DNA from: an uncultured Eubacteriales bacterium
GTDB lineage: Bacteria; Bacillota; Clostridia; Oscillospirales; Acutalibacteraceae
Direction of reading: 5' to 3'
DNA: 64,000 nt
Assembly (NCBI GenBank): GCA_934695425.1
Contig: CAKUVH010000003.1
Location: 1-64,000, forward strand
A program made the translations under genes and the position numbers. The notes beneath the pieces are model-generated. The model was not told the DNA's origin. It searched no databases and saw only the letters and a program-made list of their open reading frames with translations. Every line of letters starts with the position of its first letter. Positions within the stretch are counted from its first letter, which is position 1. This document shows, piece after piece, positions 1-9,106 of the stretch.

Positions 1-17
1 CTTAAGTTTTAATCTCA

Positions 18-38
18 CGCGCTTAGCGCGCGGTTTTT
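18..38 (+). terminator. Rho-independent terminator of an upstream gene
   Basis: A hairpin with arms CGCGC (18-22) and GCGCG (26-30) is followed by CGGTTTTT. It would end a plus-strand transcript entering from the left edge. A second perfect 7-bp inverted repeat, GAACTAC/GTAGTTC (39-45 and 53-59), follows directly. Confidence 0.6.
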
Positions 39-74
39 GAACTACTCAAAGCGTAGTTCTTTGAGTTAAAACAT

Positions 75-104
75 AACAAAAATCCCACCTTTATTAAGGT
101 GGGA
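75..104 (-). terminator. Terminator of the RiPP operon
   Basis: A perfect 9-bp stem (TCCCACCTT at 83-91 with AAGGTGGGA at 96-104) is followed on the minus strand by ATTTTTGTT. It lies 24 bases past the second precursor gene and closes the minus-strand operon. Confidence 0.85.
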
Positions 105-127
105 TATATTATTTGTGTGTCACAAAC

Positions 128-316
128 TTATTCTTCGGAATCCCGATTGTTGTCTTTTAATATTTTCTCTCTACGCTCTTCGGGTGGAGGAGTGGGACAT
201 CCATACTTAAAAAGAGTGGGAGCCTTTATTAAGTGCTTAATATCAATGCCGCCACTTATTTCACCTAATTCATTTTTGCCTAATTCATCGACTTTTTTGT
301 TTTTATCGTCTGCCAT
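128..316 (-). CDS. RiPP precursor peptide 2, double-glycine leader
   Basis: This 62-residue peptide is probably the substrate of the radical SAM enzyme encoded upstream in the same operon. Its leader (residues 1-23) is nearly identical to that of the neighbouring precursor and ends in LGKNELGEISGG, a double-glycine type leader usually cleaved by a C39-peptidase exporter. The core is different but keeps LIK-x-P and then KYGCPTPPPE, with a single Cys and a single Tyr in the peptide. The acidic tail follows. The start ATG has the ribosome binding site AGAGGTG. I do not recognise the RiPP class, and no exporter or protease gene is in the window. The RiPP role is inferred from leader conservation plus maturase linkage. 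Confidence 0.8.
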   Translation of the reverse strand: MADDKNKKVDELGKNELGEISGGIDIKHLIKAPTLFKYGCPTPPPEERREKILKDNNRDSEE

Positions 317-365
317 GATTTACACCTCTTTTTACTTTGACTTTTATTTAATAATGCGCCCAAAC

Positions 366-593
366 TTATTTGTTGGAACCCTGCTCGTTGTTATCCGGCA
401 AAGGATTTAATTCATTATTAATTTCTTCATCTTTTTTTTCGGGTTTAGGTGGGCATGCGTACTTAGCTACGTGGAACGGAGCTTTTGGGAAAGGAGGTTT
501 TTTAATTAACCCTCCAAAGTTAATGCCGCCACTTATTTCACCTAATTCATTTTTGCCTAATTCATCGCCTTTTTTGTTTTTATCTTCTGCCAT
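366..593 (-). CDS. RiPP precursor peptide 1, double-glycine leader
   Basis: This 75-residue peptide starts at the ATG at 593, with AAAGGAGGTG eight bases upstream; a longer start at 602 lies inside the ribosome binding site and is unlikely. The leader matches the other precursor almost residue for residue and ends ELGEISGG. The core is proline- and lysine-rich with KYACPPKPE, aligning with KYGCPTPPPE of the second precursor, followed by an acidic, asparagine-rich tail. Conserved Tyr-x-Cys-Pro is the likely modification site (inference). The gene follows the maturase by 20 bases, so the two are co-transcribed. The leader is far more conserved than the core, which is typical of paired precursors of one enzyme. 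Confidence 0.82.
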   Translation of the reverse strand: MAEDKNKKGDELGKNELGEISGGINFGGLIKKPPFPKAPFHVAKYACPPKPEKKDEEINNELNPLPDNNEQGSNK

Positions 594-613
594 GTTTTTC
601 ACCTCCTTTCATT

Positions 614-1768
614 TTATTTGTTTAACTCAATAATTCTCTCCATAAGCAATTGAGCTTCTTGATAACTGCCTGATTCGACGCACTCATACGCTTTATTGAA
701 CAGCATATCTTTGTCATCAAATTGTTTTAATTTTTTTCTGAATTCTTTCATTAAATTATTGAACGAACAATATAAATTTTCGGAATATATACTTCCTTTG
801 GTTGTGAGGCGGCTATTTGAGCATCCGCCTAGGCACTCGTCACCGTATCTGCATTTTGCGCAATCCCCGGTTAAATTGCTTTTTTTGAAATTTCTTCTCC
901 AAGCAAACGAATTTGGATCTTCCCATATGTCTCTTAAGTTTCTCTCTTTTATATTGCCTTCGATGAAACTTTTATCTCTTACTGAGGTGCATCCAACTAT
1001 GTCTCCGTTATGAAGGATACCAAAGCCACGGATTCCGGCATTACATCCATCCCAGCCTCCGAATCTTGTATTGTTTACAAATGATAATTTATCGTTATAA
1101 TAGCCAATGCAATCAGCCGGGTAAACTTCAATTTTGCCTTCCATATATGTATTATAACAAAAATCAATTATATCTTTCATTTGGCAAGGTTCTAACATCC
1201 AGTCCTTATGCTTCGAAAAATTTCCCATCGGTAATCCAAGCTGTAGTTGCCACATATCTACGCCCATTGATATTAGCTCTTTTTTTATTTTTTCTAATAA
1301 ATGTATGTTCTGTTTTGATACTGTGGTTATACTGGCAGTATATATGTCCTGAGCTTTCAAAATCTCAAATGATTTTTTAGCTCTTTCGAACGCACCTTCT
1401 CGCCTAATTTTATCGTGAGTCTCTTTATCTCCGTCTATACTTATCGCGACTGTTGAGACACCGGCTTGTTTTAAATCTTTAGCCAGATTTTCCGTAATAT
1501 TCCACCCGTTAGTAATCACGTTCGCCTTAACCTTTCCTTTAGTGAGCCTATCAATAAGTAAAGGTAAATCTTTTCTGGTTAAAGGTTCTCCGCCGGATAA
1601 AGTTATCCAATTAAGTTTTAAATCAATAAGCATATCGATTAGCCTAAATGCTTCTTCGGTGGTAAGTTCGTCAGGTAAAGGGTTTTTGCAAGATGAACCA
1701 CAATGCCCACATCTCATATTGCATCCCATCGTTACTTCCCACACGCCCGTCACTGGCTGATACTTCAT
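614..1768 (-). CDS. Radical SAM/SPASM peptide maturase
   Basis: This 384-residue enzyme of the radical SAM superfamily should use a 4Fe-4S cluster and SAM to modify the two small peptides encoded just downstream. The cluster motif CNMRCGHC (C16, C20, C23) is followed by the SAM-binding SGGEP motif. A C-terminal SPASM region (about residues 235-335) carries many cysteines, including CxxC-x5-C-x3-C around CAKCRYGDECLGGC, as expected for two auxiliary clusters. A short TPR-like helical tail follows. The start is the ATG at 1768, seven bases after AAGGAGTG, not the upstream in-frame codon. It is the first gene of a three-gene operon. It resembles peptide-maturing SPASM enzymes; the chemistry (thioether, C-C or C-O link) cannot be read from sequence. 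Confidence 0.9.
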   Translation of the reverse strand: MKYQPVTGVWEVTMGCNMRCGHCGSSCKNPLPDELTTEEAFRLIDMLIDLKLNWITLSGGEPLTRKDLPLLIDRLTKGKVKANVITNGWNITENLAKDLKQAGVSTVAISIDGDKETHDKIRREGAFERAKKSFEILKAQDIYTASITTVSKQNIHLLEKIKKELISMGVDMWQLQLGLPMGNFSKHKDWMLEPCQMKDIIDFCYNTYMEGKIEVYPADCIGYYNDKLSFVNNTRFGGWDGCNAGIRGFGILHNGDIVGCTSVRDKSFIEGNIKERNLRDIWEDPNSFAWRRNFKKSNLTGDCAKCRYGDECLGGCSNSRLTTKGSIYSENLYCSFNNLMKEFRKKLKQFDDKDMLFNKAYECVESGSYQEAQLLMERIIELNK

Positions 1769-1803
1769 TAATAACACTCCTTATATAATAAAATTTACAT
1801 ACT

Positions 1804-1831
1804 ATTTTATCAAATGTACAAAAAAAGTCAA
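1804..1831 (-). promoter_or_regulatory. Promoter of the RiPP operon
   Basis: On the minus strand TTGACT (1826-1831) is separated by 16 bases from TAAAAT (1804-1809), about 36 bases upstream of the maturase start. It is a good sigma-A type match. Confidence 0.6.
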
Positions 1832-2034
1832 TATAGTCCGCTAAAATATGGTATGTGTCATAAAACAATTAAAAAATTGCCCGTGTAATTTTCGATGGGT
1901 GATTTTTGTCATTTTACGGTATTCTTTCATATTATATGTTATGAAGAAAGGCGATAAGTCCAAGCCTATCCGGACCGTCTTTTTTCTGAATTAAATAAAT
2001 GTATTTATTTATGAAAGAACAGGAGGTAAATAAA

Positions 2035-3171
2035 GTGATATATTTTGATAATTCAGCTACAACATACCCTAAACCGAGGTCGGTAACATATGCCATTTCG
2101 GATGCGATGAAGTTTTGCGGAGCAAATCCAGGCAGAAGCGGACATACAATGTCCAGAATTTCAGGAAAAGAAATTGAAAAATGCAGAAATGTCGCATGTG
2201 AATTGTTTGGGGCTAAAAATCCTGAAAACGTAGCCTTTACTTTGAATTGTACAACGGCGCTTAACATGGTAATAAAAGGACTGCTTAAACCCGGTGACCA
2301 CGTGGTCGTATCATGCTTGGAACATAACGCGGTTATGAGACCGATAAATAAATTGAAAAAGTCTGGAGTTACCTGTAGTGTTGCTAAAGTTTATCCCAAT
2401 GATAATAATAAAACGGTTGATTCTTTCCGAAATGAAATAAATTCTCAAACAAAATTGATAATATGTACTCACGCTTCAAACGTGTGGGGAATAAGGCTTC
2501 CTATTGAAAGAATCGCAGCGCTGGCTCATATATACGGAATTCCTATCTTGGTTGACGGTGCACAGTCTGCAGGATTGGTGCCTATAAATATCGAAAAATT
2601 CGGAATAGATTATTTGTGTCTTGCAGGTCATAAAGGTTTGTACGGGCCTATGGGTACAGGAATGCTCATTACAGATAAGCACGAAAAATTAGACACCATA
2701 ATCGAAGGAGGCACAGGAACGGATTCCATGATTTTATGTCAACCTAAGAAAATGCCTCAAAAATTCGAAAGCGGTACTCCTAATTTATGGGGAATTTGCG
2801 GTCTTAGAGCAGGCATGGAATTCGTAAAAAAGAAAGGAATTGAAAATATTTTCAATCATGAAATGGGTTTGATGGAATATTTCTACGATAAATTGAAAAA
2901 TATTAAGTCCGTGAAACTTTATATGCCAAAACCCGAAGCGCCGCATTTCGTCCCGCTTATAAGTTTTAATATCAAAGGAAAAGTAAGTGACGAAGTGGGT
3001 AAATTTCTTGATAAAAATGGCATAGAAGTCCGAACGGGATTGCATTGTGCTCCGTATGCTCATGAATTTGCAGGGACTTTAGAAACAGGAGTTATACGAG
3101 TGAGCCCGTCTGTGTTCAACACTAAAGCAGAAATAGATAAATTGTTAAAAACACTTGAAATTTTTATTTAA
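2035..3171 (+). CDS. Cysteine desulfurase-like aminotransferase class V protein
   Basis: A fold-type I PLP enzyme of the cysteine desulfurase family, 378 residues from the GTG at 2035, which is eight bases after AGGAGG; the longer frame from 1999 has no such site. The N-terminus has the family signature YFDNSATTYPKP, the PLP-lysine lies in LAGHKGLYGP, and the C-terminal active-site cysteine lies in TGLHCAPYAHE. It would remove sulfur from cysteine, or act on a related substrate such as selenocysteine. It is divergent from the RiPP operon and followed by cdaA-cdaR one gene later, a housekeeping setting, so I do not link it to the RiPP genes. No IscU or SufU lies next to it, so the sulfur acceptor is unknown. 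Confidence 0.88.
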   Translation: MIYFDNSATTYPKPRSVTYAISDAMKFCGANPGRSGHTMSRISGKEIEKCRNVACELFGAKNPENVAFTLNCTTALNMVIKGLLKPGDHVVVSCLEHNAVMRPINKLKKSGVTCSVAKVYPNDNNKTVDSFRNEINSQTKLIICTHASNVWGIRLPIERIAALAHIYGIPILVDGAQSAGLVPINIEKFGIDYLCLAGHKGLYGPMGTGMLITDKHEKLDTIIEGGTGTDSMILCQPKKMPQKFESGTPNLWGICGLRAGMEFVKKKGIENIFNHEMGLMEYFYDKLKNIKSVKLYMPKPEAPHFVPLISFNIKGKVSDEVGKFLDKNGIEVRTGLHCAPYAHEFAGTLETGVIRVSPSVFNTKAEIDKLLKTLEIFI

Positions 3172-3217
3172 ATGAGGTATAATAAGTTTAAAGAAAAAAT
3201 GATGGAGGATTAATTGT

Positions 3218-4015
3218 ATGAATTCAAAAACATTAGCTGCCGCTGCCGCATTAACTGCCGGAGTTATTATTTCAAGTGCTGTAATCATTTATAATATTCA
3301 AAGTTCGGGTATTTATTCTCAAATAGTAGCTCAAGAATCTTCGTTAAAAGATTCTGATTTAAAAAATTCTAAAGTTAGCGATATTATAGTAGGTATGATT
3401 CCTGAATCGGGTACTATTTCAAGCAGTATATTTTTGATTCCGCCTACTACCGACTATAAGACAGCGTATATGAATGCAATTTCATATTTCGAAAACATTA
3501 ATCCTACCCATGGCAGAGATTTTAATAGTTATCATTGCGTGTATGCCGATGGTCGTGTAGACTTTAAAAATGTAATCAGTAGCACAAAGTCTACCGCAGG
3601 AACTAAGGGCGCAAGAAAAATTTCGGTGTACGAAACAGGTTCAAGGGGTTCAACAGGCCCAGAAGGAAAGTCTAAATATATATATTTAAATGTAAATAAA
3701 GAGCCTTTTTATAAGAAATCTTCTGTGGATGTAGCTTTTGAAAATTCAATTGAAACTATGAAAGTTAATGGTTTATATTTATTTGATGTTTATAAATTAG
3801 ACGGTGGTTTATCGTTACATGCAAATAAAAAAGGATCCTCAGTGATTGATAAAACTTGCAAGGCGGACATAAATATTAAAGCTTGCCCTAACGGAGAAAG
3901 AAAATTTGAAGGCTTAGAAAAGATATATAATCTTAAAACATTAAATGCTGATATATTCAATCCGGAAACAGACGTTTTTACTCGTTATAAAAAAATGCCG
4001 AAATTCGGCAAATAG
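3218..4015 (+). CDS. Hypothetical exported or membrane-anchored protein
   Basis: I do not recognise this 265-residue protein. The N-terminus is a hydrophobic signal anchor (about residues 5-26, alanine/isoleucine rich) with no obvious signal peptidase site, so the rest is probably outside the cell and tethered. The remainder is a mixed polar domain with two cysteines in the last third (CKAD and CPNG) that could pair. ATG is preceded by GGAGG. It sits 46 bases after the desulfurase-like gene and about 145 before cdaA. A palindrome, TGCCGAAATTCGGCA, spans its stop codon and may be a weak terminator. Confidence 0.65.
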   Translation: MNSKTLAAAAALTAGVIISSAVIIYNIQSSGIYSQIVAQESSLKDSDLKNSKVSDIIVGMIPESGTISSSIFLIPPTTDYKTAYMNAISYFENINPTHGRDFNSYHCVYADGRVDFKNVISSTKSTAGTKGARKISVYETGSRGSTGPEGKSKYIYLNVNKEPFYKKSSVDVAFENSIETMKVNGLYLFDVYKLDGGLSLHANKKGSSVIDKTCKADINIKACPNGERKFEGLEKIYNLKTLNADIFNPETDVFTRYKKMPKFGK

Positions 4016-4159
4016 TTGATGAGTGCTTTTGAGTTTATAAAAATAAATAACTTGAAACTAATTCAAAATATGGTAAAATTATTAAGTGTTGGTTTATTTA
4101 AAAAGTAAATAGCCGGCACTTAACTCATGTCTATATCAATAATATACGGAGAAAAAATT

Positions 4160-5026
4160 ATGGATTATATAAATGGGATATTTATTGCTTTAAAAAGTTT
4201 GATTCGCACCTTCACAGTATGCGATTTTCTTGATATTGCCATTGTAGCAATTTTAATTTATCATCTTACGAAAATTATAAGAGAATCTCGTGCAGGTCAA
4301 CTTGTTAAAGGGATAATTATAATATTAATCGGATATTTTATGGCCAGTCAATTTAATCTTAGAATGCTTACAACAATTTTTAATAATTTCTTTCAGTTCA
4401 GTATATTTGGGCTTTTGATTGTTTTTCAACCGGAACTCAGAAGAATACTGGAACAACTTGGAAGAAGCAATTGGTCCTTAAGAAATATAAAAAGAGATGA
4501 AGATGATCATACCAAAACTTATAAAAAACTAATTGATGTGGTTACTCAATCGGTGCTTTCTTTAAGCGACGAAAGAATGGGCGCACTGATTGTGTTTGAA
4601 AGAAAAACCAAGCTCGGGGATATTATTGATACCGGGACAGTAATTAAATCAGTCGCGTCAGTGCCGCTTATATGCAATATCTTCTATAATAAAGCGCCTT
4701 TACACGACGGGGCATTGATAATAAAAGATGAAATGATTTATGCAGGAGGATGTATTTTACCTCTTACAAAAAGCAACAGACTCAGCAAAGATTTAGGCAC
4801 TCGCCATCGTGCAGCCGTAGGAATCAGCGAAAATTCAGACGCTGTTGCTGTGGTTGTGTCAGAAGAAACCGGCAGAGTTTCGATTGCGCTTAACGGTAAC
4901 TTAAAATCGTACGACAGCATAGATAAATTCAAAGAAGACCTTAGCGGTATTTTATTAGGTCAAGTTAATAAAGATGGGTATAATCCAATAATAACTTCGT
5001 TTAGGAAAGTGATGAAAAATGATTAA
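4160..5026 (+). CDS. cdaA: Membrane diadenylate cyclase CdaA
   Basis: Makes the second messenger c-di-AMP from two ATP at the membrane. The 288-residue protein begins with three hydrophobic segments (about residues 20-90), then the DAC catalytic domain with LHDGALII (about residues 177-184) and GTRHRAAVG (about 212-220), the two family signature motifs. The chosen ATG at 4160 follows GGAG; an in-frame upstream ATG at 4127 lacks a site. It overlaps cdaR by eight bases, the usual arrangement. The third gene of the classic cluster, glmM, is absent here and is replaced by nusB. Confidence 0.95.
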   Translation: MDYINGIFIALKSLIRTFTVCDFLDIAIVAILIYHLTKIIRESRAGQLVKGIIIILIGYFMASQFNLRMLTTIFNNFFQFSIFGLLIVFQPELRRILEQLGRSNWSLRNIKRDEDDHTKTYKKLIDVVTQSVLSLSDERMGALIVFERKTKLGDIIDTGTVIKSVASVPLICNIFYNKAPLHDGALIIKDEMIYAGGCILPLTKSNRLSKDLGTRHRAAVGISENSDAVAVVVSEETGRVSIALNGNLKSYDSIDKFKEDLSGILLGQVNKDGYNPIITSFRKVMKND

Positions 5027-6320
5027 AAAAAATATGAAATCATTTACCGGGAAAATGAAAAAAATCACTTTAGGAAAATTATTTTACAATAATAAATTCG
5101 TTATGGTTTTTTCTGTTATCATGTCGTTCATTGTTTGGATAGTTGTTTCTTCAAGCAAAAGCGAAAGCGCCCCTGTGTCTATTTCGGACATACCTGTGGA
5201 TATAAATTTATCGGAAAGCGCAGTTCAAGACGGTTTGAAAATTTTTAGCGGTCAAGATGTCACTGCTCGAGTAGATATTTCAGGAAACAGATTAGTTGTT
5301 GGACAAGTTACAAAAAACGATATTCAAGTAAGCGCTCCTCAAGCAGCCGGCACCATAATGTCGCCCGGAAATTATACATTAGAGCTTTCGGCAAAAAAAG
5401 TCGGGTTACTTCAAGATTACCAAATAGTATCGGCAGTTAAACCTTCTGTGGTAACTGTTATGGTTGACCGATATCGCGAAGCTGAATTCAATATTGAACC
5501 GGAAATTAATTTCACACCAAAGGCTGATTACTTTGTAGGGAATACAATTTTGTCATCCCAAAAAGTAAAATTGTCAGGCCCTGAAACTGAAATTTCTAAG
5601 ATAAAAAAAGTTAAAGTAAAAGCCGATATTCCCGGAGAAATAAGCTCCACAGCAACTTTGAAATTGCCTATAATAATGTATGATGCGTACGATAAACCGA
5701 TAACAAGTGAAACAATATCTTGCAGTGTTGATGAAGTTGACGCGAGTGTCCCTGTGTTAATGAAGAAGAAAATAGATATTATTCCTCAATTTGACAACAT
5801 TCCAACCGGAATAAATTTAAACAGAGAATACAAAGATATCGTGAAATTAAATCCATCAACTTTGGAAATAGCCGGTCCCGAAGACATTGTTAAATCTTTA
5901 AATAGTGTTAAGTTGGATTCGATAAATTTTAGGGATATCAGTTTGCAAAATAATAATTTTAATATGCCTATAAATTTGCCTCAAGGGTGCAGAAGCTTAA
6001 ATAATGAGTATTCGTCCAATGTTTTTTTGAATTTATCCCAGTTTAAAGAAAAAAGTTTTAATATAAGTCAATTTTCATTTAGGAATGTGCCGGCAGGCAA
6101 GCAGGCGAGCGTATATAACGGTGAGATAAATATTACTGTTTTGGGTCCTGCAAATAAATTGAATTCTTTAAAGACATCCGATATTAGCGCAGAGATAGTT
6201 TTCAACGAAGATAAAGAAATTTCCAATTCGATGGAAATGCCTGTTAAAATAACCATAAAGAATCATAATAGCTTGTGGGTTTATGGTATATATTATGTCA
6301 ATGTGAATTTGGAAAAATAG
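5019..6320 (+). CDS. cdaR: CdaA regulator, YbbR-repeat protein
   Basis: A 433-residue single-pass membrane protein with a basic N-terminus, one transmembrane segment (about residues 26-44) and an extracellular portion built of about four YbbR repeats of 80-90 residues. Homologues bind and modulate the diadenylate cyclase encoded just upstream. The start codon overlaps the end of cdaA, which indicates translational coupling. The length and repeat number are normal for the family. No anchor motif is present beyond the N-terminal helix. Confidence 0.92.
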   Translation: MIKKNMKSFTGKMKKITLGKLFYNNKFVMVFSVIMSFIVWIVVSSSKSESAPVSISDIPVDINLSESAVQDGLKIFSGQDVTARVDISGNRLVVGQVTKNDIQVSAPQAAGTIMSPGNYTLELSAKKVGLLQDYQIVSAVKPSVVTVMVDRYREAEFNIEPEINFTPKADYFVGNTILSSQKVKLSGPETEISKIKKVKVKADIPGEISSTATLKLPIIMYDAYDKPITSETISCSVDEVDASVPVLMKKKIDIIPQFDNIPTGINLNREYKDIVKLNPSTLEIAGPEDIVKSLNSVKLDSINFRDISLQNNNFNMPINLPQGCRSLNNEYSSNVFLNLSQFKEKSFNISQFSFRNVPAGKQASVYNGEINITVLGPANKLNSLKTSDISAEIVFNEDKEISNSMEMPVKITIKNHNSLWVYGIYYVNVNLEK

Positions 6321-6353
6321 AATTGTATATTTTATAGAAATGGAGAATATTTG

Positions 6354-6746
6354 ATGAACAGAAGCGAATCAAGAGAGCAAGCATTTATATTTTTATTCGA
6401 GAGTACTTTTGGGTTTCAAACAGCCGAAGAAATAATTGAAAATTCCAAAATTGCAAGAAAAGAAAAAGTAAGCGAGTTTTCTCGCAGCCTTTTCGAAAAC
6501 ACTTTAGCAAATAAAGAAAAAATAGATACTTATATAGAAACTCATTCTAAAGACTGGAAGATAGACAGGCTTTCCAGGACGACTCTTTCTATTTTGCGCC
6601 TTGCTATTTATGAGATTTTAATATCCGCAGAAACTCCCGTCAGTGTTGCGATAAATGAAGCTGTGGAGCTGGCTAAAAAATACAGCACCCCCCAGGAAGC
6701 TGCATATATAAATGGGGTATTGGCAACTGTTAGTAATAGTAAGTAA
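6354..6746 (+). CDS. nusB: Transcription antitermination factor NusB
   Basis: A 130-residue all-helical RNA-binding protein that joins NusE/S10 on boxA RNA during rRNA transcription. The N-terminus NRSESREQAFIFLFE and the C-terminus SVAINEAVELAKKYSTPQ with YINGVL are hallmark NusB segments. The ATG at 6354 follows GGAG with normal spacing; a TTG directly before it is less likely. It stands between cdaR and xseA, in the same order as in many clostridia. A C6 run lies in the coding sequence but the frame is intact. Confidence 0.95.
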   Translation: MNRSESREQAFIFLFESTFGFQTAEEIIENSKIARKEKVSEFSRSLFENTLANKEKIDTYIETHSKDWKIDRLSRTTLSILRLAIYEILISAETPVSVAINEAVELAKKYSTPQEAAYINGVLATVSNSK

Positions 6747-6770
6747 GTGATTTTTAGGAGCTGAATTTTT

Positions 6771-7988
6771 ATGCCTACTTTGTCCGTGATAACTGTTTCA
6801 CAGCTCAATTCTTATATAAAAGCAATTTTTGAAACCGACAATAATTTATCCTCGGTGTTTGTGGTCGGGGAGATATCGAATTTAAAAAGATATAATTCCG
6901 GTGGACATTTGTATTTTTCGCTTAAAGATGATAAATCGGTATTAAGAGCGGTTATGTTTGCCGGAAATGCCCAGAGGTTGCAATTCGAGCCGGTGGATGG
7001 CATGAGAGTGGTAGTAAGCGGCAGGGTTTCTTGCTATGAGGTTAGTGGTCAATATCAGTTATATGTAGATACTATTCAGCCGGATGGATTGGGTTCGGTT
7101 TATTTGGCGTTTGAGCAGTTAAAATCCAAGTTAATGAACGAAGGGCTATTTAATCAGGATGTTAAAAAACCGATTCCTAAATACCCTTCTAAAATAGGAG
7201 TTATAACTTCTGAGAGCGGAGCTGTTATACACGATATTCGAACCGTTGCGGAAAGAAGATTTCCTATTTGTGAAATTATTCTTTATCCCGTAGAAGTTCA
7301 AGGCAAAAATGCATCTTCACAAATAATAGAGGGCATAAAATATTTTAATAATACCGAAAAAGTAGATACTATAATTCTCGGAAGAGGTGGCGGATCTGCT
7401 GAAGATTTGTGGGCTTTTAATGACGAAAATCTTGCCAGAGAAATTTTTGCTTCTAACATTCCAACAATTTCCGCAGTAGGTCATGAGACTGATTTTACAA
7501 TATGTGATTTTGTTTCGGATATGCGCGCCGCAACACCTTCCGTGGCGGCAGAGGCTGCGTTACCTGATCAAAGAAACATTTTAGATAGTCTTGATGATTA
7601 CTCTTTGCGCATGAAAAATATCATAAATTCTAAAATTAAATATGCTTTCGATGATATTTCTGAAGCGGAGGCAGACCTTAAAAGGAGCACTCCTGAGAAT
7701 AGGATAGATAGTTACGATAAAATTTTGAATGATTTGATTGATAGGCTTTCTAAAAGTTTCAAAAATTCAATTGAAAAATTTCAAAAAGAGCACGAGTTAT
7801 TGCTAACTAGATTAAATTTGTCTGACGTGAGAGGAATTTTAAAGAAAGGATTTTCTTTAATATTTTCAGGTAATCAAAAGGTTAAAAAAGTAGAAAATCT
7901 CAAAGAAAATTCTAAAATAACCATAGCTGTGTCAGATGGTATAGTAGAGTGCGAAATTAAAAATATCACTAAAATAAAATCTATATGA
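6771..7988 (+). CDS. xseA: Exonuclease VII large subunit
   Basis: The catalytic subunit of the ATP-independent single-strand exonuclease VII, 405 residues. The N-terminal OB-fold (about 10-100) contains VVGEISNLKRYNSGGHLYFSLKD, shown here only as the family landmark region. The central nuclease domain has GRGGGSAEDLWAFNDE and SAVGHETDFTICDF. A long helical region follows (about 265-350), then a short C-terminal beta domain. It starts 24 bases after nusB and is followed by xseB, with which it forms the enzyme. Length is typical. Confidence 0.95.
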   Translation: MPTLSVITVSQLNSYIKAIFETDNNLSSVFVVGEISNLKRYNSGGHLYFSLKDDKSVLRAVMFAGNAQRLQFEPVDGMRVVVSGRVSCYEVSGQYQLYVDTIQPDGLGSVYLAFEQLKSKLMNEGLFNQDVKKPIPKYPSKIGVITSESGAVIHDIRTVAERRFPICEIILYPVEVQGKNASSQIIEGIKYFNNTEKVDTIILGRGGGSAEDLWAFNDENLAREIFASNIPTISAVGHETDFTICDFVSDMRAATPSVAAEAALPDQRNILDSLDDYSLRMKNIINSKIKYAFDDISEAEADLKRSTPENRIDSYDKILNDLIDRLSKSFKNSIEKFQKEHELLLTRLNLSDVRGILKKGFSLIFSGNQKVKKVENLKENSKITIAVSDGIVECEIKNITKIKSI

Positions 7989-8012
7989 TATAAAATCGAA
8001 GGTGTGAATATT

Positions 8013-8204
8013 GTGAAAAAATCCAATGTAAGTTTTGAATCTACCCTGGAAAAACTTGAAAAAATAGTTGAGCGTTTAGAATCGGGAGAAGAAAGTCTAG
8101 AGGATTCTATTGCGCTTTATGAAGAGGGTATAAATATCAGTAATTACTGTAAAGATATGCTGAAAAACGCTAAGCAACGGGTAGAAAAAGTAAATTTAAA
8201 ATAA
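8013..8204 (+). CDS. xseB: Exonuclease VII small subunit
   Basis: A 63-residue helical hairpin subunit that binds the helical region of XseA. The signature LEKIVERLESGEESLEDSIA is intact, followed by LYEEGI. I prefer the GTG at 8013, nine bases after GAAGGTG; the GTG at 8004 lies inside that site. The gene follows xseA by 24 bases and precedes ispA, the standard order in Firmicutes. Confidence 0.93.
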   Translation: MKKSNVSFESTLEKLEKIVERLESGEESLEDSIALYEEGINISNYCKDMLKNAKQRVEKVNLK

Positions 8205-8228
8205 AATATAAAGAGGAGCTTTTAACTG

Positions 8229-9071
8229 TTGGTATTTAAAGATAAATTTAATATGTATCTTTCAAAATTTGAAAATTACATCGAAAAATATTTGGATGAA
8301 CTCAAGAAAAATCAAGTGGACGAAAAATTATTCGATTCAATTAAATATAGTTTAACTTCTAAAGGAAAACGTATTCGCCCGATAATTGCCATGGCGTTTT
8401 ACGAACTTTGTGGGGGAAAAAGTCCTGAAATTTTAAAATTTGCTCTGGCTATAGAAATGGTGCATACTTATTCTTTGATTCATGATGATTTGCCGGCAAT
8501 GGATAACGATACCATGCGAAGAGGTAAGCCATGCAATCATATAAAGTTCGGGGAAGATATTGCGCTTTTGGCGGGAGATGCTCTCTTGACGAATGCTTTT
8601 GAGTTGATTTCTTCCGTTAATGAGTCCGAGATAGAAAGCAGCAAAATCGTAAAAGCTATCGGAATTTTATCGCGAAATGCCGGGGCATTCGGAATGGTTT
8701 CGGGTCAGGCTATGGATTTGCGGTTAGATATTACAAGAATTTCCAAAGAGGATATTTTAAAAGTTTATAATTTAAAAACAGCAAATTTAATAGCTGCGAG
8801 TGCAGAAATCGGCACAGTGGCGGCTGATACTAAGGATATTCGTTTATCTGCCGCTAAAAGTTACGGAGAAAATGTTGGACTGTGTTTTCAAATAATAGAT
8901 GATATTTTGGATGAAGATTCTGAGAATATCGAGAAATTTGGCGGCATCAAAGAAGCTAAAGATTACGCTGTAAAACTTTCAAACTGTGCAAAAGATTCTT
9001 TAAATGTTTTTGAAGGAAACTCGGAATTTTTATCCGAACTTGCAGATTCTTTATTGTCGCGATTGTATTAA
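8229..9071 (+). CDS. ispA: Farnesyl/geranyl diphosphate synthase
   Basis: A 280-residue short-chain trans-prenyl diphosphate synthase that condenses IPP with DMAPP or GPP. The first aspartate-rich motif DDLPAMDND lies at about residue 85 and the second, DDILDE, at about 221; the GKRIRP substrate-binding motif is near residue 45. The start is TTG, ten bases after AGAGGAG, which may lower translation. It stands between xseB and dxs, so precursor supply (MEP pathway) and chain elongation are encoded together. Confidence 0.93.
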   Translation: MVFKDKFNMYLSKFENYIEKYLDELKKNQVDEKLFDSIKYSLTSKGKRIRPIIAMAFYELCGGKSPEILKFALAIEMVHTYSLIHDDLPAMDNDTMRRGKPCNHIKFGEDIALLAGDALLTNAFELISSVNESEIESSKIVKAIGILSRNAGAFGMVSGQAMDLRLDITRISKEDILKVYNLKTANLIAASAEIGTVAADTKDIRLSAAKSYGENVGLCFQIIDDILDEDSENIEKFGGIKEAKDYAVKLSNCAKDSLNVFEGNSEFLSELADSLLSRLY

Positions 9072-9106
9072 TCAAGATTTGATTCATAAAATTTAGGAGT
9101 AAAATT

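Noticed and set aside
2035..3171. Desulfurase-like gene as part of the RiPP locus
   Set aside because: It is transcribed divergently and lies in a housekeeping neighbourhood before cdaA; nothing ties it to peptide modification.
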